Assembly: GCF_018919265.1 (NCBI RefSeq)
Contig: NZ_JAHLQO010000006.1
Coordinates: forward strand, 177,832 to 241,831
Direction of reading: 5' to 3'
Source: Peptoniphilus ovalis
Lineage (GTDB): Bacteria > Bacillota > Clostridia > Tissierellales > Peptoniphilaceae
Length of the DNA stretch: 64,000 nucleotides
How positions within the stretch are numbered: the stretch's first letter is position 1; each line of letters begins with the position of its first letter. A model generated the notes under the pieces. It made no database searches, was not told where the DNA came from, and worked only from the letters and a program-made list of their open reading frames with translations. This document shows, in pieces, positions 1 to 8,537 of this stretch. The position numbers and the translations under genes were made by a program.

Positions 1-1758
1 TGTAATAGGAACATCATCATAAACTGAAGACAAAGTCTTTCCATTAAGTAGTGCTGGAAGATAAACTGTAAATGGTGTGATAATACTTCCAGGTTGTCTG
101 TAAGAATCTGTTGCTCTATTTAAAATTTTTGCGTTCTTAGAATTAACATCAAGTCCGCCAATAATTCCTTCAACAAAACCATTTTCATTATTTGCAACAA
201 TCATGGCAGATTGTGGTTGAAGCACAGGTTTGTCGTTGTAATTGTAGTATTTTTTTGAAATAATTAAATTTTTATTGTTATCAATTGTGTAGAAATCGCC
301 AACATTATTTAAAAATGATCCATCTATTATTAAATAATCATTTTTAAGTTCACAAGCACCATCTTCTATTTGAAGACTTCCAATTTCAAAGGTATTTAAA
401 ATTTTATTGTCGTCAATTAAGTAGGCATCAATAATATCTATATTTTGTCCAACCTCTTTAAAGTATATGTTTTTAATTTTTAAATCTCCATGAGATGAAA
501 TATTGTAAAATTCTTTTGGAATAATAAAATTAAAATTCTCATCTAAAAGATTATTTCTGTTGATATACAAAATCTCGTCATCATAAATAATATTTTGAGA
601 TTCGTCAAAACTCAAATTTAACATTCGAGATCCACCAGTTGATGATTTATTAGAAAGGAAGTTTTCAAATTCTTCGTACTTTGATTCCAAGTCGCCTTGA
701 AGATTTTCATCAATTGTAGAATAAACTTTGTATCCACCAGTGAAAAGTTTGTGCTCGCCTTCCTCTAGTGATGTCTTATAAAAGGAAGCCAAGTATTTTG
801 AAGCTTCTTTTTTTATATAATCAGTAGAATAGGAACTCATGTTGTGGTTTTTGAAATTTTTTGGATTTAGAGATGAAAGAATATCATAATTTTTTGCTCT
901 TTCATACTCTTGTAAGTCAATATATCCAAGTTCATACATTCTTTTTAGCACAACTTTTTGTCTTTCAAAGGCATCTTTATTTAGCACAAGATAAAGCTCT
1001 TCGCCGTCGACAATTCTAGTTCCAATGATGTGAAAATCATCTTGTAAAAATTCTCCTGGCACTGATTTAAAAGGCGGATAATTTGTAGGAGATTTTGGAA
1101 TACCTGCAAGCAGTGCTGCTTCAGCTGTATTTATTTCATCAACATCTTTTGAAAAATAAGTTTGGCATGCAGCTTCAATTCCGTAAGCACCTTGACCTAA
1201 ATTTATTCTATTTAGATACGCTTCTAAGATTTCACTTTTAGTCATTTCATCTTCAACTCTTAGAGCAAGATAGGCCTCTTGAATTTTTCTGCCTAGAGTC
1301 TTTTGATTTGATAGATAAACTGAACGCACAAGTTGTTGAGTAATTGTTGAACCTCCACGAACTAGAGCACCTGATTTAATATTTGAGACAATTGAAGATG
1401 CAATACCAATTGGGTCTAGACCAGAGTGTTTGTAAAATCTGTGATCCTCAATGGCAACAAAGGCATCTTGAACATTTTTAGGAATATCTTTAATATCAAT
1501 TAGCGTTCTATACTCTAAAGATTCAATTTTTTCTAGAACATTTCCCTCTTTTGAATAAATATAGGAGCTTTGATTAAAGGAATCCGTTAGACTTTCAAGG
1601 TCAGTGGATGGAGTTTTAGAAATTATTGAAACAATCATTGCCGCAAAAATAGAAAAGATTAAGACAATAATTAAAAGTAATGTCAAAAGCAAAACTTTAA
1701 TCCTTTGATTCTTATTTAAATTTTTTAAATCGCTTATAAATATTTTTAGATTTTTCAT
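1..1758 (-). CDS. Class A penicillin-binding protein (PBP1A type), 3' end cut by window edge
   Basis: Peptidoglycan glycosyltransferase/transpeptidase acting outside the membrane. Reading from ATG at 1758 (good GGAGA site just upstream) there is a short basic cytoplasmic tail, one membrane segment near residues 22-44, and a complete GT51 domain: EDHRFYKHSG (catalytic Glu104), GGSTITQQL at 135-143, then KSEILEAYLN. A long linker (about 340-520) leads to the start of the transpeptidase domain, with PQSAMIVANNENG, GGLD and RQPGSIITPF. Ser558 lies where the acylated serine belongs, but the Lys of SxxK reads Thr561 (ACA, plus-strand 76-78). The window ends at residue 586, so the SxN and KTG motifs cannot be seen. 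The family call is secure; transpeptidase activity is doubtful. Confidence 0.93.
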   Translation of the reverse strand, partial: MKNLKIFISDLKNLNKNQRIKVLLLTLLLIIVLIFSIFAAMIVSIISKTPSTDLESLTDSFNQSSYIYSKEGNVLEKIESLEYRTLIDIKDIPKNVQDAFVAIEDHRFYKHSGLDPIGIASSIVSNIKSGALVRGGSTITQQLVRSVYLSNQKTLGRKIQEAYLALRVEDEMTKSEILEAYLNRINLGQGAYGIEAACQTYFSKDVDEINTAEAALLAGIPKSPTNYPPFKSVPGEFLQDDFHIIGTRIVDGEELYLVLNKDAFERQKVVLKRMYELGYIDLQEYERAKNYDILSSLNPKNFKNHNMSSYSTDYIKKEASKYLASFYKTSLEEGEHKLFTGGYKVYSTIDENLQGDLESKYEEFENFLSNKSSTGGSRMLNLSFDESQNIIYDDEILYINRNNLLDENFNFIIPKEFYNISSHGDLKIKNIYFKEVGQNIDIIDAYLIDDNKILNTFEIGSLQIEDGACELKNDYLIIDGSFLNNVGDFYTIDNNKNLIISKKYYNYNDKPVLQPQSAMIVANNENGFVEGIIGGLDVNSKNAKILNRATDSYRQPGSIITPFTVYLPALLNGKTLSSVYDDVPIT

Positions 1759-1775
1759 ACTTTTCTCCTAAAATA

Positions 1776-1781
1776 ATTATA
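1776..1781 (-). promoter_or_regulatory. -10 element of the PBP promoter
   Basis: The minus strand reads TGATATAAT, an extended -10 element, about 18 nt upstream of the PBP start codon. No convincing -35 is seen. The PBP and hflX are transcribed divergently from this gap. Confidence 0.5.
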
Positions 1782-1816
1782 TCATTTCGGCCATTTAATT
1801 ACTATTTTAAAAGTTT

Positions 1817-1846
1817 TTCGCAAGTAAAGTTAGAATATAGTATAAT
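1817..1846 (+). promoter_or_regulatory. Promoter of hflX, suggesting a leaderless transcript
   Basis: TTCGCA at 1817-1822 and a perfect TATAAT at 1841-1846 are separated by 18 bp. The -10 ends only 6 nt before the hflX ATG at 1853, so transcription would start at or next to the start codon. No Shine-Dalgarno sequence lies in between. Confidence 0.55.
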
Positions 1847-1852
1847 TAAGAT

Positions 1853-3142
1853 ATGGATAAAGTTTATTTAGAAAATTTAAATTCACAAAAGAAATTAGAA
1901 CGCGTTATAACAGTGGGCACAAATTTAGGAGCTCATCCTCATTCACTTGAGACTTCAATGAACGAATTAAATGAACTTGTATTTGCTGATGGAGCTGAAG
2001 TTGTAGGTGAAATCACACAAAATATTGAAAAGTTTAATCCAAAATATTTAATAGGATCAGGTAAAGTAGATGAGATAAAAGAAATGGCAGAGCTCCTTGA
2101 AGCTGATGCCATAGTTTTTAATGATGAGCTCACTGGTATACAAGTGCGTAATCTTGAAAAGAAAATAAAAAAGAAAGTTCTAGACAGAACAAATTTAATA
2201 TTAGATATATTTGCACTAAGGGCAACTACTTATGAAGCAAAACTTCAAGTTGAACTTGCAATGCTTGAGTATCAACTTCCAAGACTTTTAGGAATTGACG
2301 GATGGTCAAGAACAGGTGGGGGAATTGGTACAAGAGGACCTGGTGAGCAAATAATTGAAACAGATAGACGTCGACTTAAAAGAGAAATCGACAAAATTAG
2401 AGATAAATTAAAAAAAGCAGAAAAAACTCGTGACATCACAAGAAGCAACAGGCTAAACAATAATATTCCAATAGTTTCACTTGTGGGTTATACAAATGCT
2501 GGAAAGTCAACGATACTAAATAGATTAAAAGATGATGAATCATCGGAAGTATCTGTTAGAAATATGCTCTTTGAAACGCTTGACCCAAGTTCAAGACATG
2601 CAAGGCTTCTTTCAGGTAGAGAGTTTATAATCTCTGATACAGTAGGATTTGTTTCAAAACTTCCAACAAAAATTGTAGAAGCTTTTAAATCCACTCTTGA
2701 AGAAATAAAGTATTCTGATTTAATTCTTCATGTGATAGATGCTTCAAGTGAAGACTTAGAAATTCAATATAAAACTACTATGTCTATCTTAGACGAAATC
2801 AATGTACTTGATAAAAATATAATCACGGTATTTAATAAAATCGACAAGGTAAACATTGAAGATGTTCCATTAATTTCAACAATTCCTAGAGACAAAAGAA
2901 TTTATATTTCTGCAAAAAATGATGAAAACATGGATGCTCTTTTAAAAATTATTGAAGAAAATCTTGCGGATAAATATATAGATGCAAAGCTTAAATTTCC
3001 ATATGATGACACAGATTTATTATATAAACTTGTAGATAAATTTGATGCTACTCCAAGATATGAAGATGACGGAATTTATTTGGATTTATATCTTGAAGAT
3101 AGAGAATATGATTTAGTAAAGGAATATGCAAGAGATGTATAA
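1853..3142 (+). CDS. hflX: GTPase HflX (ribosome splitting/rescue)
   Basis: Cytoplasmic GTPase that binds the 50S subunit and splits stalled ribosomes. The 429 aa match the family length. The N-terminal HflX domain (about 15-180) ends in a Gly-rich linker (GGGIGTRGPGE), followed by the G domain with G1 GYTNAGKST, G3 DTVGFVSKLP and G4 NKID. An in-frame TAA lies two codons upstream and the conserved ITVGTNL segment begins at residue 19, so ATG 1853 is the only plausible start, although it has no ribosome binding site and sits right behind a -10 box. The next gene overlaps its 3' end by 17 bp, which suggests co-translation. Confidence 0.95.
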   Translation: MDKVYLENLNSQKKLERVITVGTNLGAHPHSLETSMNELNELVFADGAEVVGEITQNIEKFNPKYLIGSGKVDEIKEMAELLEADAIVFNDELTGIQVRNLEKKIKKKVLDRTNLILDIFALRATTYEAKLQVELAMLEYQLPRLLGIDGWSRTGGGIGTRGPGEQIIETDRRRLKREIDKIRDKLKKAEKTRDITRSNRLNNNIPIVSLVGYTNAGKSTILNRLKDDESSEVSVRNMLFETLDPSSRHARLLSGREFIISDTVGFVSKLPTKIVEAFKSTLEEIKYSDLILHVIDASSEDLEIQYKTTMSILDEINVLDKNIITVFNKIDKVNIEDVPLISTIPRDKRIYISAKNDENMDALLKIIEENLADKYIDAKLKFPYDDTDLLYKLVDKFDATPRYEDDGIYLDLYLEDREYDLVKEYARDV

Positions 3143-3764
3143 TTCAGTTTTAAAACATGGAATAGATGAAGTAGAAATTAAAAAGTCGACTTTTATTGGA
3201 CAAGCTTTTTTTGTAAGGACTGAAGAGGAAGCTTTAAAAATAATTGAAGAGATAAAAACAGAACATAGATCTGCAACTCACAATTGTCATGCATATATTA
3301 TCGGAGAAGATGCACTGACTCAGAGGTATTCTGACGATGGAGAGCCAAGTGGCACAGCAGGTGTACCTATGCTTGAAGTTTTAAAAAAAGAAGAGCTTAG
3401 AAATGTGCTAGTAATTGTCACAAGATACTTTGGAGGAATTAAACTTGGAGCTGGTGGACTTGTTAGAGCTTACACCAAGGGTGTTTCAATTGCACTTGAT
3501 GCAGCAAAAAGAGTTGTAAGACGTGATTTTAGCAGAATGAGCATTAAATACGACTACACTTATCACGGAGCTATAATAAATCTTTTAAATAATGAAAATT
3601 TTAAAATACTAGAAGAAAATTACACTGACAAAGTTGAGGTTGTAATTGATATTTGCGAAGATGACATTATTAAGAAATTAAATGACTTGACTAGTGCAAA
3701 TATTGAAGTTGAAAAAATTAAGACAATTGAACTTCCAACTATTGATGGAGAAATTATATATTAG
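3126..3764 (+). CDS. yigZ: YigZ/IMPACT family protein
   Basis: Member of the UPF0029/IMPACT family (E. coli YigZ, B. subtilis YvyE), thought to act in translation or stress regulation; its biochemical role is poorly defined. The 212 aa show the typical N-terminal IMPACT domain with HNCHAYIIG, QRYSDDGEPSGTAG and TRYFGGIKLGAGGLVRAY, followed by the smaller C-terminal DUF1949-like domain. The start at 3126 has AAAGGA 5 nt upstream. A second ATG at 3135 is possible. It overlaps hflX and is followed 8 nt later by nadE. Confidence 0.88.
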   Translation: MQEMYNSVLKHGIDEVEIKKSTFIGQAFFVRTEEEALKIIEEIKTEHRSATHNCHAYIIGEDALTQRYSDDGEPSGTAGVPMLEVLKKEELRNVLVIVTRYFGGIKLGAGGLVRAYTKGVSIALDAAKRVVRRDFSRMSIKYDYTYHGAIINLLNNENFKILEENYTDKVEVVIDICEDDIIKKLNDLTSANIEVEKIKTIELPTIDGEIIY

Positions 3765-3772
3765 GAGAAATT

Positions 3773-4495
3773 ATGGATTACAAAAAAGTCACAGAAGATT
3801 TAGTTAATTGGTTAAAGGAAAAAGCAAAAGAAACTGGTGCAAGGGGATTTGTCTTTGGACTTTCTGGTGGAATTGACTCTGCAGTAATTGCAGCACTTTC
3901 AAAAAAAGTATTTCCAGAAAATTCGCTAGGACTAATTATGCCCTGTGAAAGCATTGATGAAGATGCAGAACATGCAAAGCTTGTTGCAGATAAAATCAAT
4001 TTAAAAACAGAGACAATTGATTTAACAAAAACTTACAGAACTTTAATAGAAGCATCTTTTGAATCTGAAAATAAAATGGCAAAGTCAAATATTAAGCCAA
4101 GACTTAGAATGACTACACTTTATTATTATGCCCAAGACTTAGGATATTTAGTTCTTGGACCTTCTAATGCAAGCGAGTGGTATCTAGGTTATTCAACAAA
4201 ATATGGAGATTCTGGTGCAGATATAATGCCTATAGTAAATATTTTAAAGACAGATGTATTTGAAATAGCAAAGGAACTTGGAGTGCCAAGAGAAATTATA
4301 GAAAAGAAACCATCAGCAGGACTTTGGAAAGGACAAACTGATGAAGATGAAATGGGCTTTACTTATGAAGTTCTTGATTCATACATCAGAGGAGAATCAA
4401 CTCCTGATGAAAAGATAAAAGAGAAAATTGACAGAATGCATAAAAACTCAGCACATAAAAGAGTTATGGCACCTCATTTTGAACTTAAAAAATAA
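3773..4495 (+). CDS. nadE: NAD+ synthetase, ammonia-dependent
   Basis: Last step of NAD synthesis: ATP-dependent amidation of nicotinate adenine dinucleotide. The 240 aa consist only of the synthetase domain. There is no N-terminal glutaminase, so ammonia is the nitrogen donor. The PP-loop motif FGLSGGIDSAV lies at residues 27-37, and GPSNASEWYLGY and KKPSAGLW are family motifs. A GGAGA site precedes the ATG. It closes the hflX operon. No hairpin terminator is visible between it and the T-box promoter that follows. Confidence 0.95.
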   Translation: MDYKKVTEDLVNWLKEKAKETGARGFVFGLSGGIDSAVIAALSKKVFPENSLGLIMPCESIDEDAEHAKLVADKINLKTETIDLTKTYRTLIEASFESENKMAKSNIKPRLRMTTLYYYAQDLGYLVLGPSNASEWYLGYSTKYGDSGADIMPIVNILKTDVFEIAKELGVPREIIEKKPSAGLWKGQTDEDEMGFTYEVLDSYIRGESTPDEKIKEKIDRMHKNSAHKRVMAPHFELKK

Positions 4496-4522
4496 AATTA
4501 TTTAAAAATTTTTAAAAAGTTG

Positions 4523-4551
4523 TTGACAAAAAAATTTTAACTAAGTATAAT
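4523..4551 (+). promoter_or_regulatory. Strong sigma-A promoter of the first T-box unit
   Basis: Consensus TTGACA (4523-4528), 17 bp spacer and consensus TATAAT (4546-4551). The same promoter recurs at 5866-5894 with nearly identical flanks. Confidence 0.9.
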
Positions 4552-4557
4552 ACCATT

Positions 4558-4815
4558 TATAAAATAATAAATGCGTTGAAAGAGAAAAAGATATTTAGCA
4601 AATCTTAAAGAGAGTGGGGATGGTGAGAGCCCACAGATGAGCTTATATGTAATATTCACTCTTAAGCTTGAAGGATGAAATTTAGTAGGCCTTCACGGAA
4701 GTCACCGTTACCAGAGACTAGAGATTGTTAGATCTTTAAAGAGGAAATTATTTAATTTCGAATTTAGGTGGTACCGCGAATCCTTCGCCCTATATGGGGT
4801 GAAGGATTTTTTTAT
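4558..4815 (+). promoter_or_regulatory. T-box riboswitch, predicted tRNA-Phe sensor (copy 1)
   Basis: Leader RNA that reads uncharged tRNA and prevents transcription termination. Seen: Stem I with AGAGAGTG pairing to CACTCT, the distal GGTGAGAGCCC loop, the specifier region with TTC at 4655-4657 followed by the conserved purine A, the T-box AGGTGGTACCGCG at 4766-4778, and a terminator whose GAATCCTTCGCCC arm pairs with GGGGTGAAGGATT before a T-run. The bulge TGGT predicts a discriminator base A, as in tRNA-Phe. The specifier (UUC, Phe) is inferred from position; one base earlier would give AUU. Confidence 0.9.
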
Positions 4816-4845
4816 TATTTTAAATAATATTTTCGGAGGAAAAAG

Positions 4846-5841
4846 ATGAAAAATTTAAGAAGTTTATCAAAAGTGTTAGCGGGAGTTGTGTTATCAGGAA
4901 TGTTAGTGGCATGCTCAGGAAGTGGAAGCCAAGGACAAACACAAGCAAAAGCATCAGGTGGAAGTGAGCCGATAAAGATTGGAGCTATTTCATACATTGA
5001 ACATGTATCATTAGATAATTCAATCAAAGGGTTCGAAGACAGATTAAAAGAAAAAGGTATTAATGCAATTGTAGAAGTTGAAAATTTACAAGGCGATCAA
5101 GCTCTTACAACTACAGTACCTAAAAAATTCGAAGGAGACGAATACAAACTTGTTTATGCAGTTGCGACTCCACCAGCACAAGGTGCAAAGACAGCTTTAC
5201 CTAATAAAAATATAGTTTATTCAGCTGTAAGTGATCCAATAAAAGCGGGACTTATTGAGGCACCAGATAAAATCGATCATGTAACAGGTGTAAATAATAA
5301 ATCAATTGCTAAAGAATACTTATCTTCATTCTTAGAATTATATCCAGATATAAAAACAATAGGAACTTTATATTCACCATCAGAAGTTAATGCACAAGTG
5401 CAAGTTGAAGACTTGAAAAATGCCTGCAATGAACTTGGTATAAAATTAGAACTTGTTGGAATTAATAGTATTAATGATGTGTCGCAAGGTCTATCAGGAA
5501 TTGTAAATAAAATTGATGCTTATTATGCAATCACTGATAATGTTGTAGCAGCAGCAGGACCTATAGTTGCAAAAACATTATTAGAAAATAATCTTCCTTC
5601 TGTATCTGCTGAAGAAGGACAGGTAATGAAGGGACTATTAGTAAGTGATGGAGTAGATTATTATGAACATGGTAAACAGGCAGCAGATCTTGCAATTAGA
5701 ATTTTAAATGGAGAAGATATTAAAAATGTTCATGCAGAAGATAATAAGGTAAAATCCAGAAAAGTAAACGAAAATACAGCAAAAGCATTGGGTCTTGATT
5801 TAAATTCTGATTATTTCAAGAATGCAACACTTGTAAAATAA
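4846..5841 (+). CDS. TrpX-type ABC substrate-binding lipoprotein 1 (predicted phenylalanine receptor)
   Basis: Extracellular lipid-anchored receptor of an amino acid ABC importer, of the ABC_sub_bind family (PF04392) that includes the Trp/Tyr receptor TrpX. Signal peptide and lipobox LVAC (lipidated Cys near residue 23) are clear, then a Ser/Gly/Gln linker and the two-lobe binding domain starting at IGAISYIEH. Its own promoter and Phe-type T-box lie directly upstream, so expression should rise when Phe-tRNA charging falls. It is closely similar to the next receptor over the whole length. It has no permease of its own; the only translocator is at 8538-10203. Ligand assignment rests on the T-box specifier. 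Confidence 0.88.
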   Translation: MKNLRSLSKVLAGVVLSGMLVACSGSGSQGQTQAKASGGSEPIKIGAISYIEHVSLDNSIKGFEDRLKEKGINAIVEVENLQGDQALTTTVPKKFEGDEYKLVYAVATPPAQGAKTALPNKNIVYSAVSDPIKAGLIEAPDKIDHVTGVNNKSIAKEYLSSFLELYPDIKTIGTLYSPSEVNAQVQVEDLKNACNELGIKLELVGINSINDVSQGLSGIVNKIDAYYAITDNVVAAAGPIVAKTLLENNLPSVSAEEGQVMKGLLVSDGVDYYEHGKQAADLAIRILNGEDIKNVHAEDNKVKSRKVNENTAKALGLDLNSDYFKNATLVK

Positions 5842-5865
5842 ATTTAAAATTTTTTAAAAAAAGTG

Positions 5866-5894
5866 TTGACAAAAAAATTTTAACTAAGTATAAT
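5866..5894 (+). promoter_or_regulatory. Strong sigma-A promoter of the second T-box unit
   Basis: TTGACA (5866-5871), 17 bp, TATAAT (5889-5894). It is a near-exact copy of the promoter at 4523, offset by 1343 bp. No terminator separates the preceding receptor gene from it. Confidence 0.9.
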
Positions 5895-5900
5895 ACCATT

Positions 5901-6160
5901 TATAAAATAATAAATGCGATGAAAGAGAGAAAGATATCAAGTAAGTCTCAAAGAGAGTGGGGATGGTGAGAGCCCATAGATAAGCTTATATGTAATATTC
6001 ACTCTAAAGCATGGAGGATGAATTAAGTAGGCCTTCACGGAAGTCACCGTTATCAGAGACTAGAGATTGTTAGATCTTTAATAGAGGAAATTTTTTGAAT
6101 TTCGAATTTAGGTGGTACCGCGAATCCTTCGCCCTATATGGGGTGAAGGATTTTTTTATT
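5901..6160 (+). promoter_or_regulatory. T-box riboswitch, predicted tRNA-Phe sensor (copy 2)
   Basis: Nearly identical in sequence to the leader at 4558. TTC specifier at 5998-6000 followed by A, T-box AGGTGGTACCGCG at 6110-6122, and a terminator from about 6123 with the same CCTTCGCCC/GGGGTGAAGG stem and T-run. Most differences are single bases in loops. Confidence 0.9.
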
Positions 6161-6188
6161 ATTTTAAAAATAATTTTTGGAGGAAGAA

Positions 6189-7178
6189 ATGAAATATTTA
6201 AAGAAAGTATCAAAGTTAGCAGTAATTGGTTTAATGGCAGCATCACTTGTTGCATGTGGAGGAAATAAAAAAGCAGAAACAGCAGATGCAGCAGCTGGAG
6301 ATGAACAAGTAAAAATTGGCGTTATATCTTATATTGAGCAAGTTTCACTAGACAATGCAATTAAAGGTTTTGAAGATAGACTTAAAGAAGAAGGAATAAA
6401 TGCTCAGTTAGAAGTTGAAAATCTTCAAGGAGACAATGCTCTTACAACAACAGCTCCTAAAAAGTTTGAAGGAGACGAATACAAACTTGTTTATGCAGTA
6501 GCAACACCATCAGCACAAGGAGCAAAGACAGCTCTACCAAATAAAAACATTATTTATGCTGCAGTAACTGATCCAGTTGAAGCAGGACTAATTGAAGCAC
6601 CAGATAAAATTGACCATGTAACAGGAGTTAATGATGCAGTATCTGCTAAGACACAACTTGAATCTTTCTTAAAGATTTATCCTGATGTAAAAACTATTGG
6701 AACTCTTTATTCAACATCAGAAGCTAACTCATTAGTTCAAATAGAAGATTTAAAAAAAGCTTGTGATGAACTTGGACTTAAAGTTGAAATCGTAGGAATT
6801 AATAACATCAATGATGTTTCGCAAGCACTTCAAACTATTACAAATAAAATCGATGCTTACTATGCACTAACTGATAATACAGTTGCATCAGCAGGACCAA
6901 TAGTTGCAGAAATTTTACTAAACAATAATCTTCCATCAGTTTCAGCTGAAGAAGGACAAATGTCAAAGGGACTACTTATGAGTGAAGGTGTAGATTATTA
7001 CGAACATGGAAAACAAGCAGCAGATTTAGCAATTAGAATTTTAAATGGGGAAGACATTAAAAATGTTCACGCAGAAGATAATAAAAAAGCTGCTAAAAAA
7101 ATAAATGAAAAAACTGCTAAAGCACTTGGACTTGATTTAAATAGTGAAAATCTAAAGGATGCAGAACTTGTAAAATAA
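6189..7178 (+). CDS. TrpX-type ABC substrate-binding lipoprotein 2 (predicted phenylalanine receptor)
   Basis: Second receptor of the set, 329 aa. ATG 6189 is chosen because GGAGG lies 7 nt before it; the in-frame TTG at 6177 overlaps that site. Lipobox LVACGG, short charged linker, then IGVISYIEQ and a binding domain that matches receptor 1 nearly throughout, including the C-terminal GVDYYEHGKQAADLAIRIL. The differences lie mainly in the linker, a few surface positions and the tail, so the ligand may be the same or closely related. Promoter, T-box and gene together form the second unit of a tandem duplication. Confidence 0.88.
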   Translation: MKYLKKVSKLAVIGLMAASLVACGGNKKAETADAAAGDEQVKIGVISYIEQVSLDNAIKGFEDRLKEEGINAQLEVENLQGDNALTTTAPKKFEGDEYKLVYAVATPSAQGAKTALPNKNIIYAAVTDPVEAGLIEAPDKIDHVTGVNDAVSAKTQLESFLKIYPDVKTIGTLYSTSEANSLVQIEDLKKACDELGLKVEIVGINNINDVSQALQTITNKIDAYYALTDNTVASAGPIVAEILLNNNLPSVSAEEGQMSKGLLMSEGVDYYEHGKQAADLAIRILNGEDIKNVHAEDNKKAAKKINEKTAKALGLDLNSENLKDAELVK

Positions 7179-7211
7179 AATAAAAACTTAAAATATTTTT
7201 GGATAAAAGAC

Positions 7212-7240
7212 TTGACTTTAACTTGCTACTAGCTTATAAT
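7212..7240 (+). promoter_or_regulatory. Promoter of the third T-box unit
   Basis: TTGACT (7212-7217), 17 bp spacer, TATAAT (7235-7240). It is similar in strength to the two upstream promoters but unrelated to them in flanking sequence. Confidence 0.85.
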
Positions 7241-7246
7241 ACATTT

Positions 7247-7506
7247 AAATTTTAATAAAAGCTGTGCAAGAGAAAAAAGAATTTTAGATGATTTAAGAGA
7301 GTTGTCGTTTGGTGAGAGACAATACATCGGAATTTAACATACACTCTTAAGCTTATTTGTTGAAGGTAGTAGGCAAGTACGGAAGCCCCCGTTAACGCAG
7401 GCTAGAGGTTGTTAGACCTTAAAATGAGGTAATCTTTTTGATTATAAAATCGGGTGGTACCGCGAAGTCAGTCTTTCGTCCCAATGTGGATGAAAGACTT
7501 TTTTTA
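7247..7506 (+). promoter_or_regulatory. T-box riboswitch, predicted tRNA-Tyr sensor
   Basis: Stem I AGAGAGT pairs with ACTCTT. The specifier region reads TAC at 7340-7342 followed by A, predicting tyrosine. T-box GGGTGGTACCGCG at 7452-7464 has a TGGT bulge, matching a discriminator A as in tRNA-Tyr. Terminator: AGTCTTTCGTCC (from 7470) pairs with GGATGAAAGACT, followed by a long T-run. It is diverged from the two Phe-type leaders, so it is an older paralogue. Confidence 0.9.
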
Positions 7507-7522
7507 TTTTGGAGGTATTTTA

Positions 7523-8518
7523 ATGAAATTTAGAAAGTTAGTAGTTTTAGTGATGATGTCAATGCTTCTTGTAGCATGTGGCACTAAAAAAGAAGATGGA
7601 GCTTCAACAGAAAAGACAAATGCAAATGAAGTTTCCACAGAAAGCTCAAATAAAAAAGTCGGAGTAATACAACTTGCAGATCACATTGCACTTGAAAGAG
7701 CGAGACTTGGATTTGAAGAAGAACTTAAAAAGACAAATCCAGATGTAGAAATTATTACAAAAAATGCAAATGGAGATTTAACAGTTGTTCCACAAATTAT
7801 AAAATCCTTTAGTGATCAAAATGTAGATTTAATTTACGCAATAGCAACACCTGCAGCCCAGGGAGCTAAAAATGCAGAAAAAGATATTCCAATAATATTT
7901 AATGCAGTAACAGATCCTGTAACATCAGACTTAGTTGAAAATATTGAAAGCCCAGAAGCAAATGTAACTGGAGTAAGTGATTACTTCTCAATGGCTGCTC
8001 AATTAGAAGAGATGATAGACATCTTCCCAGATGTAAAAAATATTGGAGTAATGTTTTCAACAAATGAATCAAATTCAAAATTCCAAATTGAAGAACTTAA
8101 AAAAGCAGCAAGTGATTTTGGATTAGAAGTTGTAGAAGTTGGAGTTAACAACATAAACGACGTATCAACAGCAATAAAAACACTTGAGCCAAAGATGGAC
8201 ATCTTTATGGCGATTACAGATAACACAATCTCATCTGCATCATCAATAATTGCAGAAAGTTTAAAACAGGCAAATATTCCATCCTTTGCATCAGAAGAAG
8301 GACCTGTTGAAAATGGAATACTTCTAAGTTTAGGTGTAGACTACACAAAACTTGGTGAGGAAGCAGCTACTATAGCTGATGAAATTTTAAAGGGAAAGAA
8401 AGTTAATGAAATTCCAGTACTGTTTCCAACAGAAGCTAGAAAAGTAGTTAATAAAGATACAGCTGAAGCATTAAAGATTGAAAATGAAAAATTATTTGAA
8501 AATGCTGAAGTGAAATAA
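7523..8518 (+). CDS. TrpX-type ABC substrate-binding lipoprotein 3 (predicted tyrosine receptor)
   Basis: Third receptor, 331 aa from ATG 7523, which has GGAGG 7 nt upstream. The reading frame stays open back into the T-box terminator, but those codons are leader RNA. Lipobox LVACG, a Lys/Glu/Thr/Asn-rich linker, then VGVIQLADHIALERAR and a PF04392 binding domain, clearly homologous to but well diverged from receptors 1 and 2. Without a terminator it runs into the permease gene 19 nt downstream, so receptor 3, permease and ATPase form the core operon under the Tyr T-box. Confidence 0.88.
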   Translation: MKFRKLVVLVMMSMLLVACGTKKEDGASTEKTNANEVSTESSNKKVGVIQLADHIALERARLGFEEELKKTNPDVEIITKNANGDLTVVPQIIKSFSDQNVDLIYAIATPAAQGAKNAEKDIPIIFNAVTDPVTSDLVENIESPEANVTGVSDYFSMAAQLEEMIDIFPDVKNIGVMFSTNESNSKFQIEELKKAASDFGLEVVEVGVNNINDVSTAIKTLEPKMDIFMAITDNTISSASSIIAESLKQANIPSFASEEGPVENGILLSLGVDYTKLGEEAATIADEILKGKKVNEIPVLFPTEARKVVNKDTAEALKIENEKLFENAEVK

Positions 8519-8537
8519 AGAATTAGGAGGAAAAAAG

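Noticed and set aside
5842..5865. A terminator between receptor 1 and the second promoter
   Set aside because: The segment is only A/T runs with no G/C stem, so no credible hairpin can be drawn.
4521..7240. Reading the repeated TTGACA...TATAAT blocks as insertion sequence ends
   Set aside because: They are promoters of T-box leaders; there are no inverted termini, transposase or target duplications.
7454..7522. N-terminal extension of receptor 3 upstream of ATG 7523
   Set aside because: These codons are the T-box antiterminator and terminator. The GGAGG site and the signal peptide both place the start at 7523.
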